Below are positions 24,401-30,109 of a DNA stretch of 64,000 nt, one piece after another (the first letter of the stretch is position 1; each line of letters starts with the position of its first letter). The stretch lies in contig NC_133910.1 in NCBI RefSeq assembly GCF_964199755.1, positions 7,772,501-7,836,500 of the forward strand, in the 5' to 3' direction. The position numbers and the translations under genes were made by a program. The notes beneath the pieces are model-generated. The model made no database searches, was not told where the DNA came from, and was given only the letters and a program-made list of their open reading frames with translations. The DNA comes from Larus michahellis (Eukaryota; Chordata; Aves; Charadriiformes; Laridae).

Positions 24401-25610
24401 CCTTAACACGCTGGGAGAGGTACTTGACATTTCTCTGTCTGGGAGAGCACCAGCAGTTGCAGTCATCTCAGAGCGCTTATTCAGCTGATACTTTGAAGAG
24501 TAGGAGTGTTTCTTCTTTTGCATCTCCTGTCTCTAATGCCTGTCTCTTTTTCCCTCCAAGCTGGATAAGAAGAAGGAACCTTTCCCTCAGGCTGCAGGGC
24601 TGAATATGCAAGAGGGAACCAAAACCCTCAAGTAAGTTTCTAGCCATTTGATTTAGTTGTGGACAAGGAGCAGAACCTAATGCTCCTCAGTCAGAACTGA
24701 GGCATAGACACAATGGTGTAGCTTCCGAGCTGCTCACTCTGAATCCAAGGAGTTCAGGTAGCCCATCAGAAGCTCTCCAAAGCAAGCAGAGATTTTTTTG
24801 GGGAGGGTGTGTGAAGCCATCCCATCCTAAGATGCAGTGTGGAGAGTTGTTTGATGCTTATTTACCAGTATATTTAAATCAGACTTCCCTGATGGCCAAG
24901 AATTGTTTCTGCTCTGCACACCAAAGCTTTTGGGTATCCCTGCTTGAGCGGAGTGTGAACAGGAACAGGGTTACCCCATGTGTACCCTGTGTGTGAAGTC
25001 GTTCTAGGAGTATGTAACTTTGAAACTAGAGTGTGCTGACCGTTTTGGCTCCTGCTGATGTGTGTTTCTCTGCACAGGTCTCTGCTCATGTTTACAATGG
25101 AAAACTGTTTCTACCTGCTCATCTCCCAGGCTGTTCGGTTCTTGAGAGACCCAGCTGTGCACCCCCGTGATAAGCAGCGGATGAAACAGGAGCTCAGCTC
25201 TGAGCTGGTAAGCAGCTTGTACCATCCTTCCTCGCTCTTCACTGCAAATGTGTCTTGTGGGAGAAGGTCGTTTGTCTTTGCCTGCCCAGTAGAGCCCATT
25301 CCGCAGCGTGAGTCAGCAGCTTTAGGCACCTTGGGCTGCACGTACTGGTGCCTGTCCTTCTGCCACTGGCACCTTGTTTGGGGAGGGAGAGGGGCATGTG
25401 TTTGAAAGAAGCTAACTTGTTCTGTGCTTCTAATTTCAGAGTACGCTGCTCTCCAGCCTGTCTCGTTACTTCCGCCGCGGTGGTCCCTCTTCACCTGCCA
25501 GCGGGGTTCTTCCCTCTCCCCAAGGAAAGTCGGCCTCCAAGCTGGGTCCTGAGGGGCAGGAGCCTTTGTTTCAGCTCGTGCAGGCCTTTGTCCGGCACGT
25601 GCAGAGATAG
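499..25610 (+). CDS. NUP188: NUP188, nucleoporin 188 (5'-partial, 41 coding exons in window)
   Basis: NUP188 is a large alpha-solenoid scaffold protein of the nuclear pore inner ring, where it pairs with NUP93 (family knowledge). The 41 exons joined here give 1,685 codons plus a stop in one continuous frame. All introns are GT-AG and every phase agrees across junctions. The translation follows human NUP188 (about 1,749 aa, from memory) from the region of its residue 65 to the C-terminus. Missing at the left is the N-terminal stretch of roughly 64 residues. Visible landmarks are the N-terminal solenoid (exons 1-11), an SH3-like insertion (exons 12-13, with VRWEYSYSSW), the middle solenoid, an acidic linker in exon 31 (DDKDSMETDD), a Ser/Pro-rich linker in exon 37, and a conserved C-terminal tail ending FVRHVQR. 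Exon-by-exon coordinates are given separately. The gene converges with SH3GLB2. Identity is near certain; exact ends of exons with weak donors (exon 2) are slightly less so. Confidence 0.97.
1269..1349 (+). CDS. NUP188: NUP188 exon 2 of window
   Basis: 81 nt in phase 0, after acceptor tttttcag. It encodes GLDEEQSVQLLQCYLQEDYR then GTRDSLK. The donor is aag|gtccat, unusually weak at positions +3 to +5, but the protein continues exactly into the next exon (TVLQDERQ). Confidence 0.9.
1812..1856 (+). CDS. NUP188: NUP188 exon 3 of window
   Basis: A short 45-nt exon in phase 0 encoding TVLQDERQSQALMLK, with acceptor gcttacag and donor gttagt. It matches human TVLQDERQSQALILK almost perfectly. Confidence 0.93.
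2479..2571 (+). CDS. NUP188: NUP188 exon 4 of window
   Basis: 31 codons in phase 0, starting LADYYYEERICILRCVLHLL and ending FQDERHPYT, with donor gtgagt. It is part of the N-terminal solenoid. Confidence 0.94.
2713..2832 (+). CDS. NUP188: NUP188 exon 5 of window
   Basis: 40 codons in phase 0, AQYFQCVEKLDKELVPNYRK through APTWETHGNLM. The acceptor is tatttaag and the donor gtattt. Length equals the human exon by alignment. Confidence 0.93.
3252..3463 (+). CDS. NUP188: NUP188 exon 6 of window
   Basis: 212 nt, phase 0 in and 2 out. It encodes TERQVSRWFVQCLREQSMLL, then FLYYAYFEMAPDELL and the end NRHLVDESMDHLVDRI(G), among the best conserved parts of the N-terminal solenoid. Donor gtaagt. Confidence 0.95.
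3670..3694. repeat. 9-bp inverted repeat in NUP188 intron 6
   Basis: ATATACTAG (3670-3678) and CTAGTATAT (3686-3694) are exact reverse complements with a 7-base spacer. A short AT-rich hairpin, possibly chance. Confidence 0.6.
4238..4352 (+). CDS. NUP188: NUP188 exon 7 of window
   Basis: Begins (G)YFSALILVEGMEIDSLHERA and ends HKLANNERIHQ. The second half is the most divergent from human in this region. Acceptor cttgcag, donor gtaaag. Confidence 0.92.
4880..5080 (+). CDS. NUP188: NUP188 exon 8 of window
   Basis: 67 codons in phase 0, including HHAPVLLAWALLRHTVNPEE and STAIQLNVFQYLTKLL. Donor gtgagt. Confidence 0.95.
5796..5885 (+). CDS. NUP188: NUP188 exon 9 of window
   Basis: 30 codons in phase 0, CTASTACMCIYGLLSFVLTS then LELHTLGNQQ. 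Acceptor ttctttccag, donor gtacgc. Confidence 0.94.
6467..6532 (+). CDS. NUP188: NUP188 exon 10 of window
   Basis: 22 codons in phase 0, DIIDAACEVLAASSIPQLFW then KT. The acceptor is cctttgaag, with donor gtgagt. Confidence 0.93.
7065..7184 (+). CDS. NUP188: NUP188 exon 11 of window
   Basis: 40 codons in phase 0, EPTAGLGIILDSVCGMFPHL to LVSDKSTAKK, almost identical to human. Donor gtagag. Confidence 0.95.
7667..7793 (+). CDS. NUP188: NUP188 exon 12 of window (start of SH3-like insertion)
   Basis: 127 nt, phase 0 in and 1 out: VYSFLDKMSFYIELYKHKPP, then DVISHEDGTLWRRQAPKLLY. Donor gtaagg. It leads into the SH3-like module carried by the next exon. Confidence 0.95.
7914..8069 (+). CDS. NUP188: NUP188 exon 13 of window (SH3-like domain)
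   Basis: It encodes LRIPQGTVGQVMLDDRAYLV, then RWEYSYSSWTLFTCEIEMLL. The turn and Trp pattern fits the SH3-like domain known from the Nup188 N-terminal structure; the domain assignment rests on family knowledge. A second AG six bases downstream of the chosen acceptor is in frame (see findings). Confidence 0.94.
8425..8551 (+). CDS. NUP188: NUP188 exon 14 of window
   Basis: (D)VIQHCQRVKPIIDLVHKVIS, then DVSIADCLLPITSRIYMLLQ(R). Acceptor ttacccag, donor gtaagt. Phase 1 in, 2 out. Confidence 0.95.
9185..9272 (+). CDS. NUP188: NUP188 exon 15 of window
   Basis: (R)LTTVISPPVDVIASCVNCLT then VLAARMPAK. Acceptor tttcctag, donor gtgagg. The intron to exon 16 is only 84 bp. Confidence 0.94.
9357..9433 (+). 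CDS. NUP188: NUP188 exon 16 of window
   Basis: 77 nt: VWTDLHHTGFLPFVANPVSS then MNHMI(S). Donor gtattc is followed 25 bases later by a 33-T run. Confidence 0.93.
9459..9491. repeat. 33-base T homopolymer in NUP188 intron
   Basis: An uninterrupted T run starting 25 bases after the exon 16 donor. Shorter runs of 16 T (10290-10305) and 14 A (5290-5303) occur nearby. The length may be inexact because homopolymers are error-prone in sequencing. Confidence 0.8.
9616..9730 (+). CDS. NUP188: NUP188 exon 17 of window
   Basis: AEGMNAGGYGNLLMSIEQPQ then GEYSVTVSFLNLITTLVR. Acceptor tttcacag, donor gtgagt. Confidence 0.94.
10078..10198 (+). CDS. NUP188: NUP188 exon 18 of window
   Basis: GQLGSTQSQGLVPCIVFVLK then EMLPNYHKWRYNSHGVREKI. 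Donor gtaagg, phase 1 out. Confidence 0.95.
10438..10504 (+). CDS. NUP188: NUP188 exon 19 of window
   Basis: 67 nt: (G)CLILQLIHAILNLCPEMDPR then S(S). Acceptor ctgttttag, donor gtaagg. Confidence 0.92.
10930..11058 (+). CDS. NUP188: NUP188 exon 20 of window
   Basis: NAPSLQSLCIFSLANTEAGQ then AVINIMGIGVDTIDMVMASQ. The INIMGIGVDTIDMVMA run is a strong landmark. Donor gtgagt. Confidence 0.95.
12094..12227 (+). CDS. NUP188: NUP188 exon 21 of window
   Basis: 134 nt: DESQGQGQLLIQTVKLAFSV then TNNVIRLKPPSSVVSPLEQA. Acceptor aacacag, donor gtatgt, phase 1 out. Confidence 0.95.
12633..12739 (+). CDS. NUP188: NUP188 exon 22 of window
   Basis: (G)AHGNNLIAVLAKYIYHKHDP then ALPRLAIQLLKRLAT. Donor gtaaga. 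Confidence 0.96.
13543..13749 (+). CDS. NUP188: NUP188 exon 23 of window
   Basis: 69 codons in phase 0, VAPMSVYACLGSDAAAIRDA through LNLEVKDGSDGSK, practically identical to human. Donor gtagaa. Confidence 0.97.
14399..14568 (+). CDS. NUP188: NUP188 exon 24 of window
   Basis: EFSLGEWSCLQVVLELIDSK then RYWCPPLLHRAAIAFLHALW, ending MLVLRT(K). Donor gtgagt, phase 2 out. Confidence 0.95.
14911..14980 (+). CDS. NUP188: NUP188 exon 25 of window
   Basis: 70 nt: (K)PKFWENLTNPLFGTLPPPSE then SSE. Acceptor atcttttag, donor gtgagt. Confidence 0.94.
15641..15708 (+). CDS. NUP188: NUP188 exon 26 of window
   Basis: 68 nt: LSVLDTCALIMKIICLEIYY then VV(K). Acceptor tctttttag, donor gtgagt. Confidence 0.93.
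16351..16546 (+). CDS. NUP188: NUP188 exon 27 of window
   Basis: (K)GSLDQSLKDTLKNFSTKKRF then AYWSEYVKLLAYHVAETEGS and SAWRMLLIISTSH. Donor gtaaga. Confidence 0.95.
17071..17148 (+). CDS. NUP188: NUP188 exon 28 of window
   Basis: 26 codons: ADIMHLTDSAVRQQLFLDVL then DGTKVL. Donor gtaggt. Confidence 0.95.
17511..17596 (+). CDS. NUP188: NUP188 exon 29 of window
   Basis: 86 nt: LLVPMSVCCLQLGSMLCTLL then LILLKQWK(S). The frame differs from the longer ORF overlapping it. Human LLLVPASVNCLRLGSMKCTLL confirms the choice. Donor gtaggt. Confidence 0.92.
17909..17939. repeat. 13-bp hairpin in NUP188 intron 29
   Basis: GTGGATCATA (17912-17921) pairs perfectly with TATGATCCAC (17927-17936) around a 5-base loop. 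The stem extends outward by a G-T wobble and two further pairs. It lies 70 bases before exon 30. Confidence 0.75.
18010..18155 (+). CDS. NUP188: NUP188 exon 30 of window
   Basis: ELGSVDKIINSLTQILEGVL then QADQQMMEKTKAKVFSALIT. Acceptor ttgtcag, donor gtgagg. Confidence 0.95.
19324..19505 (+). CDS. NUP188: NUP188 exon 31 of window
   Basis: (V)NEIPQYSQLVLSVCETLQDE then VIALFDQTRHSLTLGDAADD and KDSMETDDASRVKHKDQRDG. The acidic DDKDSMETDD part looks like a disordered linker. Donor gtaaag. Confidence 0.95.
19886..20086 (+). CDS. NUP188: NUP188 exon 32 of window
   Basis: 67 codons: VCVLGLHLAKELCEVDEDGD through HLLLTLARTQQ. Acceptor gtctgcag, donor gtgaga. Confidence 0.96.
20758..20850 (+). CDS. 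NUP188: NUP188 exon 33 of window
   Basis: 31 codons: GAAAVAGAGVTQSVCLPLLS then VYQLSSNGAVQ. Donor gtgggt. Confidence 0.94.
21065..21223 (+). CDS. NUP188: NUP188 exon 34 of window
   Basis: 53 codons: TSASSRKSLDAPSWPGVYRL through ALDFVGVHQERILQ. Acceptor tgttcag, donor gtatgt. Confidence 0.96.
22006..22143 (+). CDS. NUP188: NUP188 exon 35 of window
   Basis: 46 codons: CLNAVRTVQSLPCLEEADHT then EWHFHLPQLMRDMQ. Donor gtagga. Confidence 0.96.
22545..22619 (+). CDS. NUP188: NUP188 exon 36 of window
   Basis: 25 codons: VNLCYLCQACTSLLHSRKML then QHYLQ. Donor gtgagg. Confidence 0.95.
22700..22764. repeat. Two adjacent perfect inverted repeats in NUP188 intron 36
   Basis: CAATATCC (22700-22707) pairs with GGATATTG (22716-22723). 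Five bases on, GATTGTCAGTAATC (22729-22742) pairs with GATTACTGACAATC (22751-22764). Both are perfect with 8-base loops. Confidence 0.8.
23351..23560 (+). CDS. NUP188: NUP188 exon 37 of window
   Basis: 70 codons. The first half (SLPSSVTPRVQRNPQASSKH) is a Ser/Pro-rich variable linker. The second half (LLKILSKTLAALRHFTPDVC) is nearly invariant. Donor gtagag. Confidence 0.95.
24288..24419 (+). CDS. NUP188: NUP188 exon 38 of window
   Basis: 44 codons: SLDLAEYNVLFILSFATPAF through TVNVALNTLGE. Acceptor ctgtgcag, donor gtactt (weak). Confidence 0.95.
24561..24631 (+). CDS. NUP188: NUP188 exon 39 of window
   Basis: 71 nt: LDKKKEPFPQAAGLNMQEGT then KTL(K). Acceptor cctccaag, donor gtaagt. Confidence 0.93.
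25078..25207 (+). CDS. NUP188: NUP188 exon 40 of window
   Basis: (K)SLLMFTMENCFYLLISQAVR then FLRDPAVHPRDKQRMKQELS. Acceptor tgcacag, donor gtaagc. Confidence 0.96.
25440..25610 (+). CDS. NUP188: NUP188 last coding exon with stop
   Basis: STLLSSLSRYFRRGGPSSPA through LFQLVQAFVRHVQR and a TAG stop at 25608-25610. It matches the human C-terminus (LVQAFVRHMQR). The 3' UTR continues in the same exon. Confidence 0.96.
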   Translation, partial: STLLSSLSRYFRRGGPSSPASGVLPSPQGKSASKLGPEGQEPLFQLVQAFVRHVQR

Positions 25611-26305
25611 ATTCCGTCCTGCCCCTGCCTCCCTTCTCAGGACTTGCAGCGGAACGATTCATCTCCACCGCAGAAGGCATCACTGTTGGCAGAGCTCGTA
25701 ACAAGGACTGGGAAAGGGAGGGAGGCCTGGTGTGGGCAGTGGTGTAAACCCAGCTGTAACATCAGCAGCGAGATCCTGTTGAACTCTTGCAGCCCAGTAG
25801 CAGAGTGAATGTAAGGAGAGCCGCGTGCGGCCCTTCAGCCATCAGCCCACGTGCACAGCCTGCCCGCTCTACCTGCCAGAGCATCCTGGCGGGGTGCAAG
25901 TGCTGAACTTTCAAAACCTTTATTTTTATAGCTTGTACCTCAGCTGGGGAAGCTGTGGCTGGGTGGAGAGAGGAGACAAACTTTCCGCTGGGCATTAACT
26001 CTGCTCTTAACACAAGGTGCAATCTGCCTCTCCCTTGCAGTCAGAGTCCAGTTAAGGCACAACCAAGGGATCAGCCAGCAATTCAGAGACCATCTTTCTA
26101 CTGCTATTTTTGTACTGAATGGTTCAAGGCAAGATGGTGTATGTGTGCTCACGCCTTCCCTTCGCCCTGCAGTCTGTGTGTTGTGTGTGTTTCTGAAGAG
26201 CAAGGCCTCACTCAAGGTTTTTAAGTCAAAATTCCATTGTTCCAGTTCTTGCAGTTTTTTGTAACTGTGCCCTATTTATACTGATATTAAAACCTTTATA
26301 GACAG
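25611..26305 (+). other. NUP188: NUP188 3' UTR
   Basis: Non-coding tail from the stop codon to a predicted cleavage site 10-20 bases past the ATTAAA at 26286-26291. About 0.7 kb long. The right end is inferred from the signal. Confidence 0.7.
26286..26291 (+). terminator. Polyadenylation signal ATTAAA for NUP188
   Basis: ATTAAA follows an AT-rich stretch and is itself followed, within 50 bases, by a GT-rich tract (gggtttgtgttgg) of the kind bound by CstF. An AATAAA at 26794-26799 is a second candidate for a longer form. Confidence 0.65.
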
Positions 26306-28650
26306 CAGCTGGGTCATGGGTTTGTGTTGGACACGGCAGCCTGCAGCACCGATTGTGCATCTTCTGTGCAGTTCTGCCGCGTCAGCTGGGCTGCAGTCCC
26401 GGGTAACAGTGATGTGTGTTGTGGCGTGTGAGTGACAATCCAGATACTGTTCGAAGCGATTATACAAAGGTTTGATTCCCTCAGCTTTCCCACACCCACT
26501 CCCTTTCTCTTACTCTCATGTTGGGGAACTTGTGGGAGGTTTTAAACGAGCATCACTATAAAATACCCCTCAGGGATGATTCTTCTGCACACGATGGCGT
26601 GGACCACGCACAGATTGCTCTGTGCACAGGCCCAAGCTGGTCCTTTGCAGGCTCCAGCTCGAAGACAGACACTGTCTCCAGTGAAGTCGCTTGTGCTGTT
26701 GCAGCTCTCTCAAGTAGATCAACAGGCTCTTTAACGTTCTGAGGCTCAATGTGGGATGGAGGCACTAAGAGAAGGTCAGTGGTTATTGCTTAAAATAAAG
26801 CCTGAAATCTAGACAGACTTTCCTAAGGTAAATCAAATTTCAATGTAGCTGTGAGCTAGTAACTTACCAGTTCTTTCCTAAAGAGATATTTGATTGCTCT
26901 ACCAGTCAGAACCGTTTTTAATCACAACGGTTTTAAGAGACCAGAGCGAGAAAATTAGATTATGTTGCTTTGAGGTTGTTTTTTTTAAATCCTTGTATGC
27001 TTAAGTGCCGGTGATACTCTAGCACACTTTTTTTGGATCTAGTTTTACTTACCCTGGAGGCTTTGGAGAGATTTGAATGAGCTGCCTGTTTGGCTGGAGC
27101 AAAGTGGTCTTAAAGTAGGAGAAAGAGGGGCCTGATGACCTTCCGAAGGCTCAGGTGAGCTGCTCTGTCCTTGAGGGAGGTGATGGGACAGTCCCAGCCC
27201 GATGGCGTTTAGATGGGGCTGCCCGTAACTGGTGACGCTTTCTGCCATGGGGAACTAAGAGTGCGAACGTGGAGAGTTGAAAGCGAAGAACTGCAGAGAA
27301 GGTAGCGATGTGGTGACGGGTAGCTGTGGGGAGTGGAAGGAAAGCCAGAATTCAGGACATCTAAGCAAGTGCGGTAGTGCTTAGGGCTGTAATTTGATAG
27401 CTCTTGTCGGTGTCCTTCCTTTTGTTACAGCTTCTGAAGTTACACGCAGTGTGCTAATCACTTCATTAGTGTTCAACAAGAATGGATAAAATGAGACTTC
27501 AGGGAGAAGTAATACACTCTTTTAGATATTTACTCAAGCAGTAGAGTGAGAGTTTAGGGGGCTATGCAGGAGTCCTTGGTGCCAGACAGCAAAGAATAGT
27601 GGATGCTGTCGGTTACAGCTGTGTCTTAGAGCAACACCTTCCCTTCAGGCAGCGGCGTTTCAGCCCTGGATTGTCCCTTTACCTGCCCCTCAGCCACAAA
27701 GGTGCATAGAACAGCCTTCGGCCAGGGGTGGCTCACCGTGGCTCCTGCAACTAACCACCACGGGAGTGTAATCTTTCTGTAAAGAGCCAGTTAGAAGGAG
27801 CGCTAGATTTTCCACGTGCTCTTTTCTAATGCAGAGGGAAGGGAGCGCTGCTGCCAGAACAGACTTCCTTCTGGCTGCTCTGAGGGAAGAGACACCATTT
27901 TCTGCATCATTAACTTGCTGCTGTTTTTGCTAAAGCTGTTCTCCCTCTTTCTTTAATGCCAGGGGGAGGAATAACAGGGAAATGGGGATGGTACTGGTGA
28001 GGGAAGGGTATTCGTACTGGAAGGTGGAAGGACAGGAGGCAGGTGTAAATCTCCCAAAGGGTGGAACTGCGATAGTGGTAATCATGGCAGTTGTAAAACT
28101 AAACCAGTAGCACGACACTATTTCCCCGTTCCCTTTTATTTGAGTTTAACTAGAAAAACTGAGTGCTGTTGCTACGCTGCAGAGCGTTTCAACACCTGCT
28201 TTTCCCAGGAGTTCTTTCCAAGCTGGGTGCTAGGGACAAGGCTTTAGATTTTAGATTAGCAGCAGATCTAGTTTCCATAACAACAACAGAAGTCTGTTAG
28301 ATCTAGAGTAGCATTCCCAGTCTCTCAGCAGCTGAAGTCATGCTGCTGCTCTACTTCTGCTTCAGGTTAAGGAGGAGCTGTTGTTTCTTAGAGTTCCTCA
28401 ATCTGTAGTACAACTGAGATGTGTCATCTGGGAAAGGGACTGCAAGACATTAACAACCATAAGGCACGGTGACAGTTTCAGCAGGGACAGGAAGGGCGAG
28501 CAGCTTTGTTTTGCTTTTACACCTGGCTTCCAAGCCTGGAATAGCAGAGCGGCCCCTGAGCTGCCTCCTGCCAGCGCTGCTTGTCCCTGCAGTCGCGTGG
28601 CTGGAGAGCAAGGGCAGCCCTGAAGCCACACAAGACGCTGAGGCAGGAGG
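26306..28650. other. Intergenic gap between convergent NUP188 and SH3GLB2 3' ends
   Basis: No exon-like translation, RNA gene or recognisable mobile element was seen. It holds a plus-strand AATAAA at 26794-26799 and a minus-strand AATAAA at 28134-28139, so either neighbour could have a longer 3' UTR reaching in. Base composition is ordinary. Confidence 0.6.
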
Positions 28651-28654
28651 TCAG

Positions 28655-30001
28655 GCAGTTTGTTTATTGGCAAATAAGTGCTGAAAACCATGAGCCCTAC
28701 ATAGACAGGTGCTCAGTGCCCTGTTACATTAGAGTGGTCACGATACCGTTGGGGAAAGTGCAAAAGATCAATAAACAAGCAAAGGTAGTTCTGACATACC
28801 GAGGGGAAGGGAGCGAACAGAGAGCCTGGTGCAGGTGAGTTTCTCTTCCATCCGGCTCGAGTGGAAAACTAGTTACACAGCAGCGGAAGGCCTTTAGGCG
28901 AGCTCTAGCCAAAAAGCTCATTATAGGATTAAGTGCCGTACACACCCGAGCACTCCCTTTGGGCTAAACCCCCGCCTCCACCAAGGGCAGCCTGGATTGT
29001 TTCGTGTGTGTATGGCCAAGAATAGCTCCTCGGTGGAGACACCAGCAAGGGGGACTATCCCTGGCTGTGCGGGGCTGCACCAAGTCTGTTCACTGCTGAG
29101 ACGGGAGGGGAAGCATTAGTTAAATCGGTGATTGAGGGTGAAAATAAAGTCAGGCTAAAACATGCCTGGGACAGACACACTGAAAGAAAAGCCTGGACAA
29201 TTAACACAGGGAGCAAAGCTTGTAAAAAGGCTTGTAAACTCTTTGCAGTCCAAGAGCAGTTTCTCAGAGGAAATGCAAGCAAGATGCATGGTCCCTTGCA
29301 CTGAGGTTTGGTTTTCCGACATACAGGCCCTATTTCACAAAGAAATTTCCTTCCAGCTTCAGAGGACAGTTCTAGATTGAAGCCATCAGGCACCACGACA
29401 GCAAGCGTGGCTCTGGGCGAGCCCTGTGTTACCGGTCTCCCACAGGTGAGTAAAGTGGGTGGGTTTAACAGGCTCTTAATTCTTGAATTCAGCTTCCTTG
29501 CCTTAAGAGCTAGAACGTGTCAGAGGGTTTGTGTGGGACACCTCCCCACTGGAATGCTTGATGGTCTGACAGGCAATTCTACTGCGGAGGAGGAGGGAGG
29601 AGGACGGGAGGGGCAGACAGGCACGAACCCACAGCAGACACAAGGGGAGTGAAACCGAACCTCGGTGAGCAGCGCTGGGGGGACAGCGTGCCGGCCCTGG
29701 GAAAGCCACTGCGATAGACAAGACAAGGTAGGGTAGAAAAAAGAAATCCAGGAATCTCGCGCCATCAAGACTAACCTCAAAGCAGGCTGCACTGGTAGTT
29801 AACAAATTCAGTCTTGGGTGCCATCAGCCCTTTCCCAAAACCTTACTGTAACAGTTTTACCACTTCTTTCCCACAATTCCCGTATTAGCAATGGAGTGTC
29901 AACCCTGAAGAGAGCGATGGTCTCGGATGAAGAAATCCGCATTAGAAGTGCCAGGAGATGAGGGGTGCAATCTGCTTGTACATTCTTCTTCCTGGAGACA
30001 T
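28655..30001 (-). other. SH3GLB2: SH3GLB2 3' UTR (predicted)
   Basis: Non-coding sequence after the TAA down to the first good minus-strand AATAAA at 28673-28678, about 1.35 kb. The end is inferred from the signal only. Confidence 0.55.
28673..28678 (-). terminator. Polyadenylation signal AATAAA for SH3GLB2
   Basis: AATAAA on the minus strand inside ccaataaacaaactg. It is the first canonical hexamer I see downstream of the stop. An alternative hexamer occurs at 28134-28139. Confidence 0.5.
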
Positions 30002-30109
30002 TTAACTTAACAGTTCCAAGTAAGTGACAGGAACTTTCCCTTTCTGGTTCCCTCTTTCCCCTATGAGCCAGTCTGGATCCATGCCTGGCAGGCTGTACAC
30101 AGTGATCAT
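30002..30109 (-). CDS. SH3GLB2: SH3GLB2 exon 11 (second half of SH3, stop)
   Basis: 35 codons plus TAA: MITVYSLPGMDPDWLIGERG then NQKGKVPVTYLELLS. The SH3 Trp (DPDW), Gly-Glu and the Pro/Tyr of GKVPVTY are present, so the peptide-binding surface looks intact. Confidence 0.96.
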   Translation of the reverse strand: MITVYSLPGMDPDWLIGERGNQKGKVPVTYLELLS

